Source of the DNA: Acanthaster planci
Lineage: Eukaryota; Echinodermata; Asteroidea; Valvatida; Acanthasteridae
DNA length: 64,000 nucleotides
Assembly: GCF_001949145.1 (NCBI RefSeq)
Contig: NW_019091538.1
Location: 5,290-69,289 of the forward strand
Reading direction: 5' to 3'
A program made the position numbers and the translations under genes. Below, in pieces: positions 1 through 11,258 of the stretch (position 1 is its first letter; the number at the start of each line of letters is the position of its first letter). The notes under the pieces are model-generated. The model saw nothing but the letters and a program-made list of their open reading frames with translations, did no database searches and was not told the origin of the DNA.

Positions 1-873
1 GCTCTGAACAACAGGTTGGGAGGCGTTTGGGGTTATACTGTTAGAAAAAAAAGTGAACGAAAATTTAGCTTGAAATGGTTATCAAGTTACAAGGACACTG
101 AACATTTTGGCTTAATTTTCGTAAATGCACAAAAATAAGGGCAAGTTCACATGGTAGGCGGTGCTGACGCATGCGCATGTGAGTTTGGTACCTCTTCGCT
201 TTGTGTAGACTTGAGCACAAAAGAAGTCCACGAAATGAACTTGGAAAGTTTGCGCACACTCCCACACAACGTTTCGGCCTTCTCTGAATTGCAGTTTTTA
301 GAATTTTGTGTCAGCGTTATTTGACACAGAAACTGTCAAGGAAATCACCATCAAAAATCCAGCTGGAAGGATTGTTCAACTGAAAAAAGAGGTTTTAACA
401 CCCTCAAAACTAAGATAAAGTCCATTGTGTATTAAAGACATGACAAACAAGCGTCCTGCAGATTTAAGTGTCTGGTAAGTAAAATCGAAGTAAATTTTAC
501 CTTTCGATTAAAATTTTAACATGCAACTGCTCTTATTTAATCCGAGCGTGGAACTTTGAAGATATTTAAGAGAACAAAAAGAAAAAAGTTAAATCTTAAT
601 TTTGGCTTTGAGAGGTTCCCTTGTTCTGTGTATACATTGAGAAAATCTCATGCGCGCATCGAAGATCGCATCGCCTTTTATTCTCACGCACACTGAAGTA
701 AATGAGTAATGTTTCAAACAGCTGGCCTTACTGTCGTTCTGTGAAAATTTAATTTCTCGAGTCAGTTGATAGCAGGTTAAATGCCCATAATATCCTCGCG
801 ACTGTTCCACTGCCTTGGTATAGTATAGTATGGTAATGTGCGGTGCTGAATACTGAATTATTTTATTTTACAG
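1..873. other. No gene recognised (window start)
   Basis: Mostly AT-rich non-coding sequence. The open frames here are short and have no recognisable similarity or splice context. The stretch ends in a good splice acceptor (pyrimidine-rich, CAG at 871-873) that belongs to the decayed plexin exon described next. If that exon is part of an older plexin copy, this stretch would be its intron or a truncated flank. Confidence 0.5.
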
Positions 874-1174
874 GTACACGTTGAGAATTCAACGTTTGCC
901 CGATTGTACGAGCAAGTGACGCTCGATGATAATCCAGTGATGGGAAATATACTGCTGAATGAAACTGCAGAGGAAGTCTTTGTACTCACGGAACAAAAGG
1001 TGAACTGTGTCCAACAGTTAATTCAATAATGTCTTCAGTATGCTGAAGTATCTTGTTGGTTGTTGTTGCAGTATTTTATCTTAAAGTGTCATTCAAGATG
1101 CGTGCTGAGAATTGCGGTCATAACCTGCTGATGGAGACCCGTGCGGTTGCTGGTGCACTCTGAATAGAAAGTTA
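874..1174 (+). pseudogene. Decayed duplicate of two plexin exons (end of Sema domain and PSI 1)
   Basis: Bases 874-999 are a 126-base open exon, the same length as exon 3 of the intact plexin gene (11133-11258). It is flanked by a CAG acceptor and a GTGAAC donor. It reads VHVENSTFARLYEQ and onward, against [14 protein letters not shown] in the intact gene; by eye 29 of 42 residues agree. About 90 bases downstream, roughly 1090-1174, is a relic of the next exon (PSI 1, intact copy 12398-12513). It keeps the starts and ends of the exon (AENCG, and the bases for GWCTL) but has lost about 50 bases with the middle cysteines. Its coding frame is broken and its donor has changed from AAGGTAAG to AAGTTAAG. 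The intron just after it still resembles the intact gene's intron. No other plexin exons are seen to its left, so this is a partial tandem duplicate or the remnant of a second plexin gene. An N at 1252 follows closely, so the locus may also be incompletely assembled. Confidence 0.8.
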
Positions 1175-1251
1175 AGATCTAGCCAATGTTTCTGCTAATT
1201 ATTTGTTGGTCTTCCGCATTTCTCTGTCTTTTTTAAGCTTATTAAAATGCG

Positions 1252-1252
1252 N
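1252..1252. other. Single-N assembly join
   Basis: One ambiguous base sits at the exact left edge of the first copy of the 1.9 kb repeat. Similar single Ns occur at 3197 and 6014, the right edges of both copies. The pattern suggests contig joins rather than base-call uncertainty. Confidence 0.6.
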
Positions 1253-1256
1253 ATTT

Positions 1257-3196
1257 TGACTGCATGATAAGGACTAAAACTGTATTTCACGTGGACTGAA
1301 TTCATCAACCCAACAGGAAAATTACAACTTCTGTGTGGCAAAAAGAGGGGGGTAATATTACCTGGAGGGGACTGACTTACCAGGCCACAGGTGGACACTT
1401 TTACTTAGTAATTCTGTTCCTTCGGGCAGTTTACCGGGGCACAGATTCACCGTCCACACCGCTTGGCCGGTAAAACAGCCATTTTACCTGTGGCTATGGG
1501 GCCATTCGGGGACACCGTAACACGGAAATAACTTGTCGAAAAATAAACTTTGTACAGGTGGTGCACACAAGATCAAAACTAAAGCAACGTGATGCGTCAA
1601 CATCGCTGTACCAGCAGCAGAGGCGACTTCGAGTTTACGTTCAGTTCTTACCGATTCCTGCTGGGAATCTCGCCGCTCTCAAGCATAGAGAAAGGAACAC
1701 AGGCTGTTAGGTGGTGAGTTTCACATATCATGTAAGTAACTAAGCTAGCCGTTGTCTATCTAGCATGTCTAGGGAGATGATATGTTTGAAAAATTTCGTG
1801 GTTGTAAAAAAAACAAAACATGAAAACACCTATCACTAGTGAGATTTGATGGTGGTCTTTTGCTAATTAACGAATGGTTCTTGTCAACAGGCACGGCAGC
1901 TCAATGTGCCGGGGGGGGGGGGCACCGGGGGCCTCAGACTCCTCTTTTGTACATGGTACACGATATCCATCAGTACTCATTATTTCAAATCCTGCAGTTG
2001 TACGTGCTTCTACTGAGTGGAGCGTTAGTAGGCCTATTCCTCTTTTTTGATTTAAGACAGGATTGTCAGTATTCTCCACTCAGTAGAGCTACCTCAGGAC
2101 CTACTTTGAAAACTCTAAGTCACTCCATCCGTGACATGGTGTATCAAAGATGGAGTTAGTGACTTAGAGTTCGCAAAGTACTCAGGACATAAGGGTAGAA
2201 TCACCATGATTAAACTTTATGACAGTTGACACTCTGTGTCATTCCACAAATTTGGGGATTGTATACTTGGGGACATCCCAGTTTTTGACTTTGTTATATT
2301 GCAAACTGGTAAGCCCCCCCCCCTCCAAAAAACAAGGCAATACTCTCCTTATTGTGCTGACCCTATTTTTTGAAAATTGTTAACTGTGAAAAAATGTGAC
2401 CTTTTTACTGATAAACTACTCGTAACCAACCATGCAAATTTGAATCCACCATGTGTCATGTGCTAAAACACTCAAGTTTCCCCTCACAATTTCCCTCAAA
2501 ACCTTACCCTTTTTGACAGCATTAACCTTACAGTTATTGAGCATGATGTCACAGTCATTTCCCAAGGTGAATTCAAGCGTTAATGTAGCTCTCTCTTCTA
2601 TTGTTCTATTGTTCTATTGTAGGAACAGGGTCCCCAAATTTACAATCCCTACAAATTTAATGTGTAAAAACAAAACAAAGCATAAAATCCAACATGGGCT
2701 ACCAACTGTTTGGCCTCCAAAAAACTGTAAAATTTTCTAGTAGGAAATATACTTCAGCATAGAGCAAGGAACAGAGCTACAGCTAAATGTTTTAATTAGA
2801 TTTTTACCTACAAGTTCAATGGTAAATGCCAGTTTTTTAAAGTAAAGATCATCCAGTAACTTGATTATGGAGAGAATTCAGAAATGGTAGGAGTTTCTAT
2901 ACATGCACCAACTGTTTCTTGTGACTTAATTGAGGCAGGACATACCAAGGGAAATTCAGCATGTGTTTTGGCTTTCTATGGAACCCAAATCTTTGAACCA
3001 GCATGGAATGTGCGTACATGCATACATTCAGGGTTTCAGAAAATGCTTGGAGAGGAGAAATTTGTAGTTCAACTTTATTACAAACTCCATTTACTCCATG
3101 TTGACAAGCCTCGTTATGACATCTGAGTTGCAGATATAGGTGTAAATGAGGAATGGACAACATTGTAAATCAACCAGCATGCATGAAGTGGCTTCA
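1257..3196 (+). repeat. 1.9 kb direct repeat, copy 1
   Basis: This non-coding segment is repeated almost base for base at 4127-6013 in the same orientation. Both copies begin near 'aaggactaaaactgtatttc' and end near 'aatcaaccagcatgca'. Differences are scattered substitutions, small indels and variable poly-G/poly-C runs. It holds short foldbacks, for example arms around 2102-2130 and 2148-2180 sharing 'aactctaagtcact'. The same 80-codon open frame occurs in both copies (2884-3126 and 5701-5943), but its differences do not look like constrained coding change. It is bounded by N at 1252 and N at 3197, so the whole copy could be a separate contig carrying the other haplotype. Confidence 0.85.
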
Positions 3197-3197
3197 N

Positions 3198-4126
3198 CGT
3201 ACACTAAAGCGTATATGCCTATTGTATACCAACATTGTGTGTGCACCCACGAATACAACGCACAACTTGATTCCGGCTTCAAGTTGATGGTGACGCTGCA
3301 GTGCCAATAAATGGTGACAATGGTCGCAGCAATATGAACGGCTCTGGTTCGATCACAAATGAAACGTGTCAAAGGCAGACTATTAAACAGATTTTTTTTC
3401 TTCTATAAATTCTGAGCGGGGAGGGGGCATAGGACAAATCCCTTACACCCACTGTTAAGCGGTAAGAAAACAGCCTTTTTTAATGATGGGTCTTTACGAA
3501 CCATTTTCCCCCTTGAATACAACCCGAATGGCAACTGAAATTATTGAAAGGGGAACAAAACGATTCTCAATAATTTTGTCTAACCCTCTTTCACTTTCTT
3601 TCCTGTTTAAAACGACCATGCGTGACCCGGTAAGCTCGTTCCCACTCTAATCAAATCCCAAAATGATTTGTGTTCCGATTTCTGCATTGAAACTTCTTCA
3701 ACATAAAATAATTACATTTTACATAAAACGTTCTACATGTTAAAGAAATGCAAAACTTCTACAATCGCTCATTGGAGTGCCTCAAAGCCGGTGTGCAAGG
3801 TAAAAACTGCCCCCCCCGTAAATGTGTCTCAGCACTTTTAATGGATCGCACCCCGGTAAAGTGTCCACGATGACAGTAAATTTGTCCCACTGGGAAATGT
3901 GCCCCCGTGGAACGCCACAAGTCTTTCAACCAGACTGTGAATCACTTTATTTCAACTGCTTTCGAGCAGCGTTTACACTGGCACCACGCTTTTTCTTGAA
4001 TGCCCGGCGATTGAATTGTATTTGAGTGATTTACGCCCTACGGATTGCTACCGTTTCCGATTTCGTGCGGAAACATAGCTCAGTTGGTTTTACATCTCAT
4101 ACACCCCCCCCCCTTTTTGACAGCTT
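3198..4126. other. Unique spacer between the two 1.9 kb repeat copies
   Basis: About 930 bases of non-coding sequence with several poly-C runs. No exon, RNA gene or recognisable mobile-element signature was seen. Confidence 0.5.
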
Positions 4127-6013
4127 GAAAAGGACTAAAACTGTATTTCACGTGGACTGAATTCATCAACCCAACACAAAAATTACAACTTCTGTGTGGC
4201 AAAAAGAGGGGGGTAATATTACCTGGAGGGGACTGACTTACCAGGTCACAGGTGGACACTTTTACCTAGTAATTCTGTCCCTCCGGGCAGTTTACCGGGG
4301 CACAGACCGTCCACACCGCCTGGCCGGTAAAACAACCATTTAACCTTTGACTATGGGGCCATTCGGGGACACCGTAACACGGAAATAACTTGTCGAAAAA
4401 TAAACTTTGTACAGGTGGTGCACACAAGATCAAAACTAAAGCAACGTGATGCGTCAACGTCGCTGTACTAGCAGCAAACAGAGCCGACTTCGAGTTTACG
4501 TTCAGTTCTTACCGATTCCTGCTGGGAATCTCGCCGCATAGAGAGAGGAACACAGGCTGTTAGGTGGTGAGTTTCATATATCATGTAAGTAACCAAGCTA
4601 GCCGTTGTCTATCTAGCATGTCTAGGGAGATGATATGTTTGAAAAATTTAGTGGTTGTAAAAAAAAAAACACATGAAAACACCTATCACTAGTGAGATTT
4701 GATGGTGGTCTTTTGCTAATTAACGAATGGTTCTTGTCAACTGGCACGGCAGCTCAATGTACCGGGGGGGGGGGACACCGGGGGGGGGCACAGACTCCAC
4801 TGTGTGTACGTGGTACACGATATCCATCAGTACTCATTATTTCAAATTCTGCAGTTGTACGTGCTTCAGTACTCTACTGAGTGGAGCGCTAGTAGGCCTA
4901 TTCCTCTTTTTTTTATTTTGGACAGGATTGACAGTATTCTCCACTCAGTAGAGCTACCTCAGGACCTACTTTGAAAACTCTAAGTCACTCCATCCGTGAC
5001 ACAGAGTATCAAAGATGGAGTTAGTGACTTGGAGTTCTAAAAGTACTCAGGACATAAGGGTAGAATCACCATGATTAAACTTTATGACAGTTGACACTCT
5101 GTGTCATTCCACAAATTTGGGGATTGTATACTTGGGGACATCCCAGTTTTTGACATTGTTATATTGCAAACTGGTAAGCCCCCCCCCCCAAAAAAAGGCA
5201 ATGCTCTCTTTATTGTGCTGACCCTATTTTTTGAAAATTGTAAACTGTGAAAAATGTGACCTTTTTACTGATAAACTACCCGTAACCAACCATGCAAATT
5301 TGAATCCACCATGTGTCATGTGCTAAAACACTCAAGTTTCCCCTCACAATTTCCCTCAAAACCTTACCCTTTTTGACAACATGAACCTTACAGTTATTGA
5401 GCATGATGTCACAGTCATCTCCCAAGGTGAATTCAAACGTCAATGTAGCTCCCCCCTCTATTGTTCTATTGTAGGAACAGGGTCCCCAAATTTACAATCC
5501 CTACAAATTTAATGTGTAAAAACAAAACAAAGCATAAAATCCAACATGGGCTACCAACTGTTTGGCCTCCAAAAAACTGCACTTTTCTAGTGGGAAATAT
5601 ACTTGAGCATAGAGCAAGGAACAGAGCTACAGCTAAATGTTTTAATTAGATTTTTACCTACAAGTACATCCAGTAACGTGATTATGGAGAGAATTCATAA
5701 ATGGTAGGAGTTTCTATACATGCACCAACTGTTTCTTGTGTCTTAATTGAGGCAGGACATACCAAGGAATATTCAGCATGTGTTTTGGCTTTCTATGGAA
5801 CCCAAATCTTTGAACCACCATGGAATGTGCGTACATGCATGCATGCAGGGTTTCAGAAAATGCTTGGAGAGGAGAAATTTGTAGTTCAAATTTATTACAA
5901 ACTCCATTTACTCCATGTTTACAAGCCTCGTTATGGCATCTGAGTTGCAGATATAGGTGTAGATGAGGAATGGACAATATTGTAAATCAACCAGCATGCA
6001 AGAAGCGGCTTAA
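4127..6013 (+). repeat. 1.9 kb direct repeat, copy 2
   Basis: Second copy of the segment at 1257-3196. It lacks a few short stretches of copy 1, such as a duplicated 'ttgttctattg' near 2600 and about 25 bases around 2820. It ends at the N at 6014. The left edge has no N, unlike copy 1. The level of difference resembles allelic divergence in a highly polymorphic animal, though a recent true tandem duplication would look the same. Confidence 0.85.
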
Positions 6014-6014
6014 N

Positions 6015-8117
6015 CTAGGGCTCAATTTCTGGGGGGGGGGGCACTCGGCCAGGAGTGCTCACATTTTGCCAAGCGGGTACCACAAGAACCAAGCTGCACG
6101 TGCGCTATAACAGAGATTATTCGGAGTTTTCAAATGGGGGAAGGGGTACTGGTGGGCATGGGCATCTGCTGGGAAAGACGTGTCCCCCCCTCATAGTTAT
6201 GCCCGTGCACGCATGTGATATTTTATTTTTGATAAAATGCTGGAAAATATGTACGCGATCATTGAATGGAAAGACCACTGGCATTAACTGTGAGGAAGTA
6301 AAAAAATTATAGCAGCCTTGTTTTGAGGAGAATTCATTCACAATAAAAAAACCCCAACTTAAATGGCCCTACAAAATACATGCAGATTTTGAGTTTGATA
6401 AATGATACAGATTTAGGCATAACATGTTTGTGTTTAAAGATTTTGTGAAATGGTTAAATAGAGGGATTGCTCTCTGTTTTTTCCATTGGTTTCTTGCTAT
6501 ATCAAAGAACCTTTGTACCGAGTACCAACTGCAAGGGTGTATTGAAAGCGAAGCCTTGAGTTTGTAGGCTTAAAAGTTTTCTTTCTTTTTTTTTGAAGGG
6601 ACATGTAGTTTAGCAGCTGGTCCAAAGTGTCAGGAAGTTACAACTCTCCCAATATTAGAGATAAACATAATCACCGCGGTGGATGACAAATACAGTAAAA
6701 AGATAATCGATGACTCGCGGTGTCGTGTTGCTGGTAGCTCCCAATATTCCCCTGCTGTGGGCTTGAATCTTAGTGTAAAAACATTTGAAGTTTAAATCAG
6801 TGTTTGGTTCAAAAATATTCCAGTTTACAGCGATGATGGTTGATTATGCATTTTATTTCCTGGTTTGAACTGGGAGCGCCATATCCACTGCAATGAGCAG
6901 TCAAGCAGATCTTCTGTATCCTGAGACTTTATTTGACTATGTATGGCTCCTATTATGACAGGTATTTTTGTGTGTGTGTTGCCTGTATTGTTGATTGATT
7001 GACTGGGGCAAGGAGGAAGTAACAGGTTCATGTACATTTATATCATGTAGGCAATAGCAAACATCGCGACGGCCGAAAAGCCAATTGGGAGCAAATTGTG
7101 ATGTTTGTATTTCACTAGAGAGAGGGCAAAACGTGTTGATTCAGCCAGAGCACATTTGAGTTTCTTGCTTCTCCAAAATGATGCCGTTGTGGCCCGACAA
7201 AGTATACTTCTTGGCTACTACATGCATATTGGAAATTTTATGAAGCAAATGTCCAACCATAATCATATGGGAGAAGATTCACAGAGAAATGAATGTGGAT
7301 GGAGACTTTGAAATTGTGGATCTTTCTTGAAATTTTAAAGTTAAAGTAAGCTTTTCATACATATATGTATGGGTGCATTGACAAGGGCATCCCTGTATCA
7401 TGTATCATGTTGAGGAGAGGTTGTGTTATCACTGTGAGGCATTAAAAATTCAGCATTACATGTACATGCAACTTCCTTATCTTTTTAATCCTCTAACTCT
7501 CCATTTTCAACCAACTTCCTGTTCTTGGTCACAGATTTGTGTAATGGCAATTAAAAAGCAAGATGTTAAGATAATTCTGGGAAGTCATTACTACAATAGA
7601 GGGGATTCCATTACAGGAATGAGTCATCCTTGTATCCAAATGAGTGCATGGATTACATCCACAGACCATACACTTCGGCTATCGCATGGCATCCAACAAA
7701 TGACCACACTCTCCATGAAGTTTTTCTCTTGGAGCCCCATTCTTGAGATAATTTTTTTTTTTTTAGCTAATCAGAGGTGGAAAGCTTTCTTTCATGTGCT
7801 TCAACAAGGCCTGGATATCTGTTCCATCTCGTAACATTTCCATCTAATAATGCTGCTCTTTAAGATTGCAAGTTGTCTGGTTGGTTATGGGTGACTGAAA
7901 AAAAGAAGACAAAGTTACTTCTGTCAACAAAAGGATGCAGACATCAAGTTGTTAAATTGATTTCCTATTTGTGCAGCGCATTCAGATTAGAGATCATAGC
8001 AATACTGAATAATCTGTTTTCTGCCTCTCTCCTTCTTAATATGGCAGCATCCAACCACAGCTCAGAACATTCCTTGCAGCATTTGACCCCAGCATTGATC
8101 TGAAGGAGACGGTCGCC
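6015..8117. other. No gene recognised; probable plexin upstream/5' UTR region
   Basis: The sequence begins with a poly-G run and contains several open frames up to 144 codons (7400-7834) with no recognisable family. Pyrimidine tracts followed by AG occur within the last 300 bases before the plexin start, so an untranslated leader exon could join here. I cannot identify a promoter or transcription start. Confidence 0.4.
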
Positions 8118-11100
8118 ATGGGAACCAGCGGCAGAGCTCAGCCACTCTGCATCATGGGATTCCGCTTGCTTCTTATCAATGTCTTCCTCCCGGCTGTTTA
8201 CGCAGAGTGGTCTGGAAGTCTCTCTGCCTATGAAGTGTCATCCTTTGAAAATCCCATCAAGCTGTCAGAAATTGTGAGGACTCGTCTAGATCACTTTGAT
8301 GTTGACCAGGACATTGGAGAAGTGTATGTTGGGGCAGTGAACTACCTGTACAAACTCAACAAAGACTTGAAGCAGGTTGCTAATGTAAGCACAGCCACGT
8401 GCTATGAAGAGACTTGCCGGAATTACAATAAAGTTTTGGTGTTACACGATGACAGGCTTATCACATGTGGCAGTGAATTTGTTGAAACACCCAGGCTGGA
8501 TCAATGCCAGTCAAGGAGACTAAGAGATTTAGTCGGTGATGGCAGTCAGAGAAACTTGATTGTATCATTTGGTATGAGATCAACAGCAAGCATTGTTGCA
8601 CCTGGAAAGTACAATGGTAACCCATCTACTCAACTCTATGTGGCAACATCATACTCTCCTCAAGCAGAATATGAACGTGTGCCTCCTATTACCAGACGAC
8701 TGCTTGTAACTGGCAATGGATTCATGTTTGCTGATGGTGAGGATACTGTCAGTTTCACTGAAGACTATACAAATTCATATGACGCCAATCCTGCACCCAT
8801 CGGTTACGTCAGTGCATTTACCTGGAAGGGATTCACCTACTTTGCTACAACGCAAAGGCAAAGTTTATCATCCGTTCACCGTTCGCGTGTTTCCAAACTA
8901 ATTCGCCTCTGCCACAACACCGATGACGTTGACTCTTACACAGAGATTTTTATTGACTGCAGTGGATCCAGTGGTACGTTCAGTTTGGTGCAGGCTGCTC
9001 ATGTTGGACCAGCAGGCCCCCATTTGTCTGATTCACTAATGTTAGACAATGATGATCAGGTGCTGTATGCTGTCTTTGCCAAAGCATCATCATCTGATGA
9101 CAATCCCATCGCAGACTCTGCACTGTGTGTTTACAAGATGAGTGACATTGAAGCTGCATTTAAAGAGGCTGTGAGGCAGTGTCTGAATCAAGCTGATGTG
9201 AATGAAGTACCATTTTTTTCAGGAACAGTGTGTAATGACCAGGTATACATGTACATGACCTATTCATAATTTTGAATAAGCAATATTTTATTTTAGTCCA
9301 AAGGAAAATAAATGTTTTGAAATATTCATCTTCTTTGAGACCAAAAACTCACAGTGCATCCTTTTCAGAAAGCTATAATGAAGCTGTAGTTTGTGTGTTT
9401 TATACAGAGAAAAATGTGTTCCTGTCTTTTCCTAGAACATTCCCGACAGCAGCCCATATCTGTGCAATGCAGGGAACAGGTACGTATATGCTACTGGAAG
9501 ATACACTGATCGTGTTCGTCGCACATCACTCGTACGGATGGCAGGACATCAAGCATCATCCATCATCACCAGTGCTGATCTCAACCACACTGTGGCTTTC
9601 ATTGGAACTACAGGAGGACGACTCTTAAAGGTAAGGTTGCCCACATTCGTTTCTTGTCTATGTTCAGAGAGACGGCAAGTTTGGGGCAAAATCTAATTTA
9701 TTTAATGAAGTCCGGAAGTGTTCTGTGGAGGTAGTGGTAAATTGAAAATGTGCTTTTGTTCATACAAGAAGTGTACCCTACCCTCCTGTCCCATCTAAGT
9801 TAGTACATGATGGAGGCTACATGATGGAGGCTACATGATGGAGGCTACATGATGGAGGCTACATGATGGAGGCTACATGATGGAGGCTACATGATGGAGG
9901 CTACATGCATGCCTGCCCTCTTCTGTTTCAAGTTACATAATATTGCTCCGTGTTTTAAGTTGTTGAGAATCATCCAGGAGCAGGAGAATTACAAATACCG
10001 GTAGATTGCTTTTAAGGTAAAGCCAAAAAACCCACAGTTTTCTCACATCTAAAAATTGCTCCTTATAGAAGAAACTGGAGATATTTCACCAAGTCACAGG
10101 GTTTCAAGGCTTCCTTGCAAATATTGGCGGTTGTTGGGCTATAGGGTCCAAAGAACAGAAAAACGGTGGAGTTGTAAGAGAAATACAACTGAGCTAGAAC
10201 TGGAGCTCAACAAGCAAATTGTTGCTTGAATTGGGGCTGGCTAGCCCTAGAAGAGGTGGGACTTAACTGCCTTCAAATGACCACTGTTCCAGGTCGAGCT
10301 ACAAGCAAGCTCCCACAGCTATCTCCAGAGATTGCCCTCTGTTGTGATTAGGGTTAATCTGAGGGTGTCGTTATCATGTTGTGGTAGTCCTACGGTCCAC
10401 TACTTCAACAACTTAGTTACAAGTTCATCTGACAAATGCTTTTGTAAAATCTTGGATGCACTTTCAAGTGCTGACAAGAAGTGATAGCCGACAAGTAAAG
10501 GTACTACCAGGACCTACTCAGTAGATGGGAATGTATCTTGTAGTTCTAATGTTGTTGGAAGTGCCAAGAAATGGGTAGTTATATGAAGTTTTAAATGTTA
10601 TCTTTTAAGGAGATCACTTTGTACATGTAAGCCAGTAAATTAAAAAAAAAGGTACTTGCTTGAAAGTAACTTGTAAACCTATCTCATTCCTTTTGAAATA
10701 TTCTATGAACCACATGCATGTGAAGGTCCATGATGTTACACATCAGTGTTTTACAGTGTTAGAATAACAATTTTTGTAAAAACATTTTTTTTGTATATGT
10801 ATTACCATTAAGGGCAGAATTTTGGTGGAAAATATGTAACTGACCTTTTTATTGTTACAAAACCACTGACGTTAAAATAAGTAAAAACGTGACCGTGAAT
10901 CAATGTAATGCCCATGTTTTCTATATCCTACTTCATTTCAGATATTTTTGCAGAACTACAAGTATGTACAGACTAAATGACATTTCTGAAAATACATAGA
11001 TGTTTTTTGAAAGGCAATTCTTTCAGAATATCTCCTTTTTGAAAATCTCTCAACCCTTGGATGGTAACTGAGTACTTTTAAAATAGTTTAAACTGAAATG

Positions 11101-11258
11101 TGAAATTAGTCATCATTTGCATCTTGTCATAGGTGCATGTTGAGAATAGTGTCCTCGCACGACTCTATGAACGAGTAACATTAGATGGCAATGCAGTCAT
11201 GGGGGACACAATGCTGAATGAAACATCACAACAGGTGTATGTGCTCACCAAACAAAAG
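8118..11258 (+). CDS. Plexin exons 1-3: signal peptide and Sema domain
   Basis: Exons 8118-9242, 9436-9630 and 11133-11258, all joined in phase 0. Exon 1 is unusually long (375 codons) and carries the leader and most of the Sema beta-propeller, the semaphorin-binding region. Recognisable stretches include [15 protein letters not shown], the paired cysteines of [17 protein letters not shown], and in exon 2 [18 protein letters not shown]. Exon 3 ([19 protein letters not shown]) closes the propeller; a decayed copy of it lies at 874-999. Reading straight through the exon 1 donor gives a short false C-terminus ending at 9269. Intron 2 holds a 14-base minisatellite. Confidence 0.95.

Noticed and set aside
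2884-3126. 80-codon open frame present in both 1.9 kb repeat copies (also 5701-5943)
   Set aside because: Several of its differences between copies change amino acids non-conservatively, there is no splice or start context, and no family is recognised. Its presence in both copies follows from the duplication.
7400-7834. 144-codon plus-strand open frame upstream of plexin
   Set aside because: No recognisable family and unusual composition. The minus strand of the same stretch also has coherent short runs (for example RDGTDIQALLKHMKES), so neither can be supported without a search.
9272-9628. Open frame covering plexin exon 2 in another frame
   Set aside because: The splice sites at 9436 and 9630 and the plexin frame explain this stretch. 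The longer frame is a shadow.
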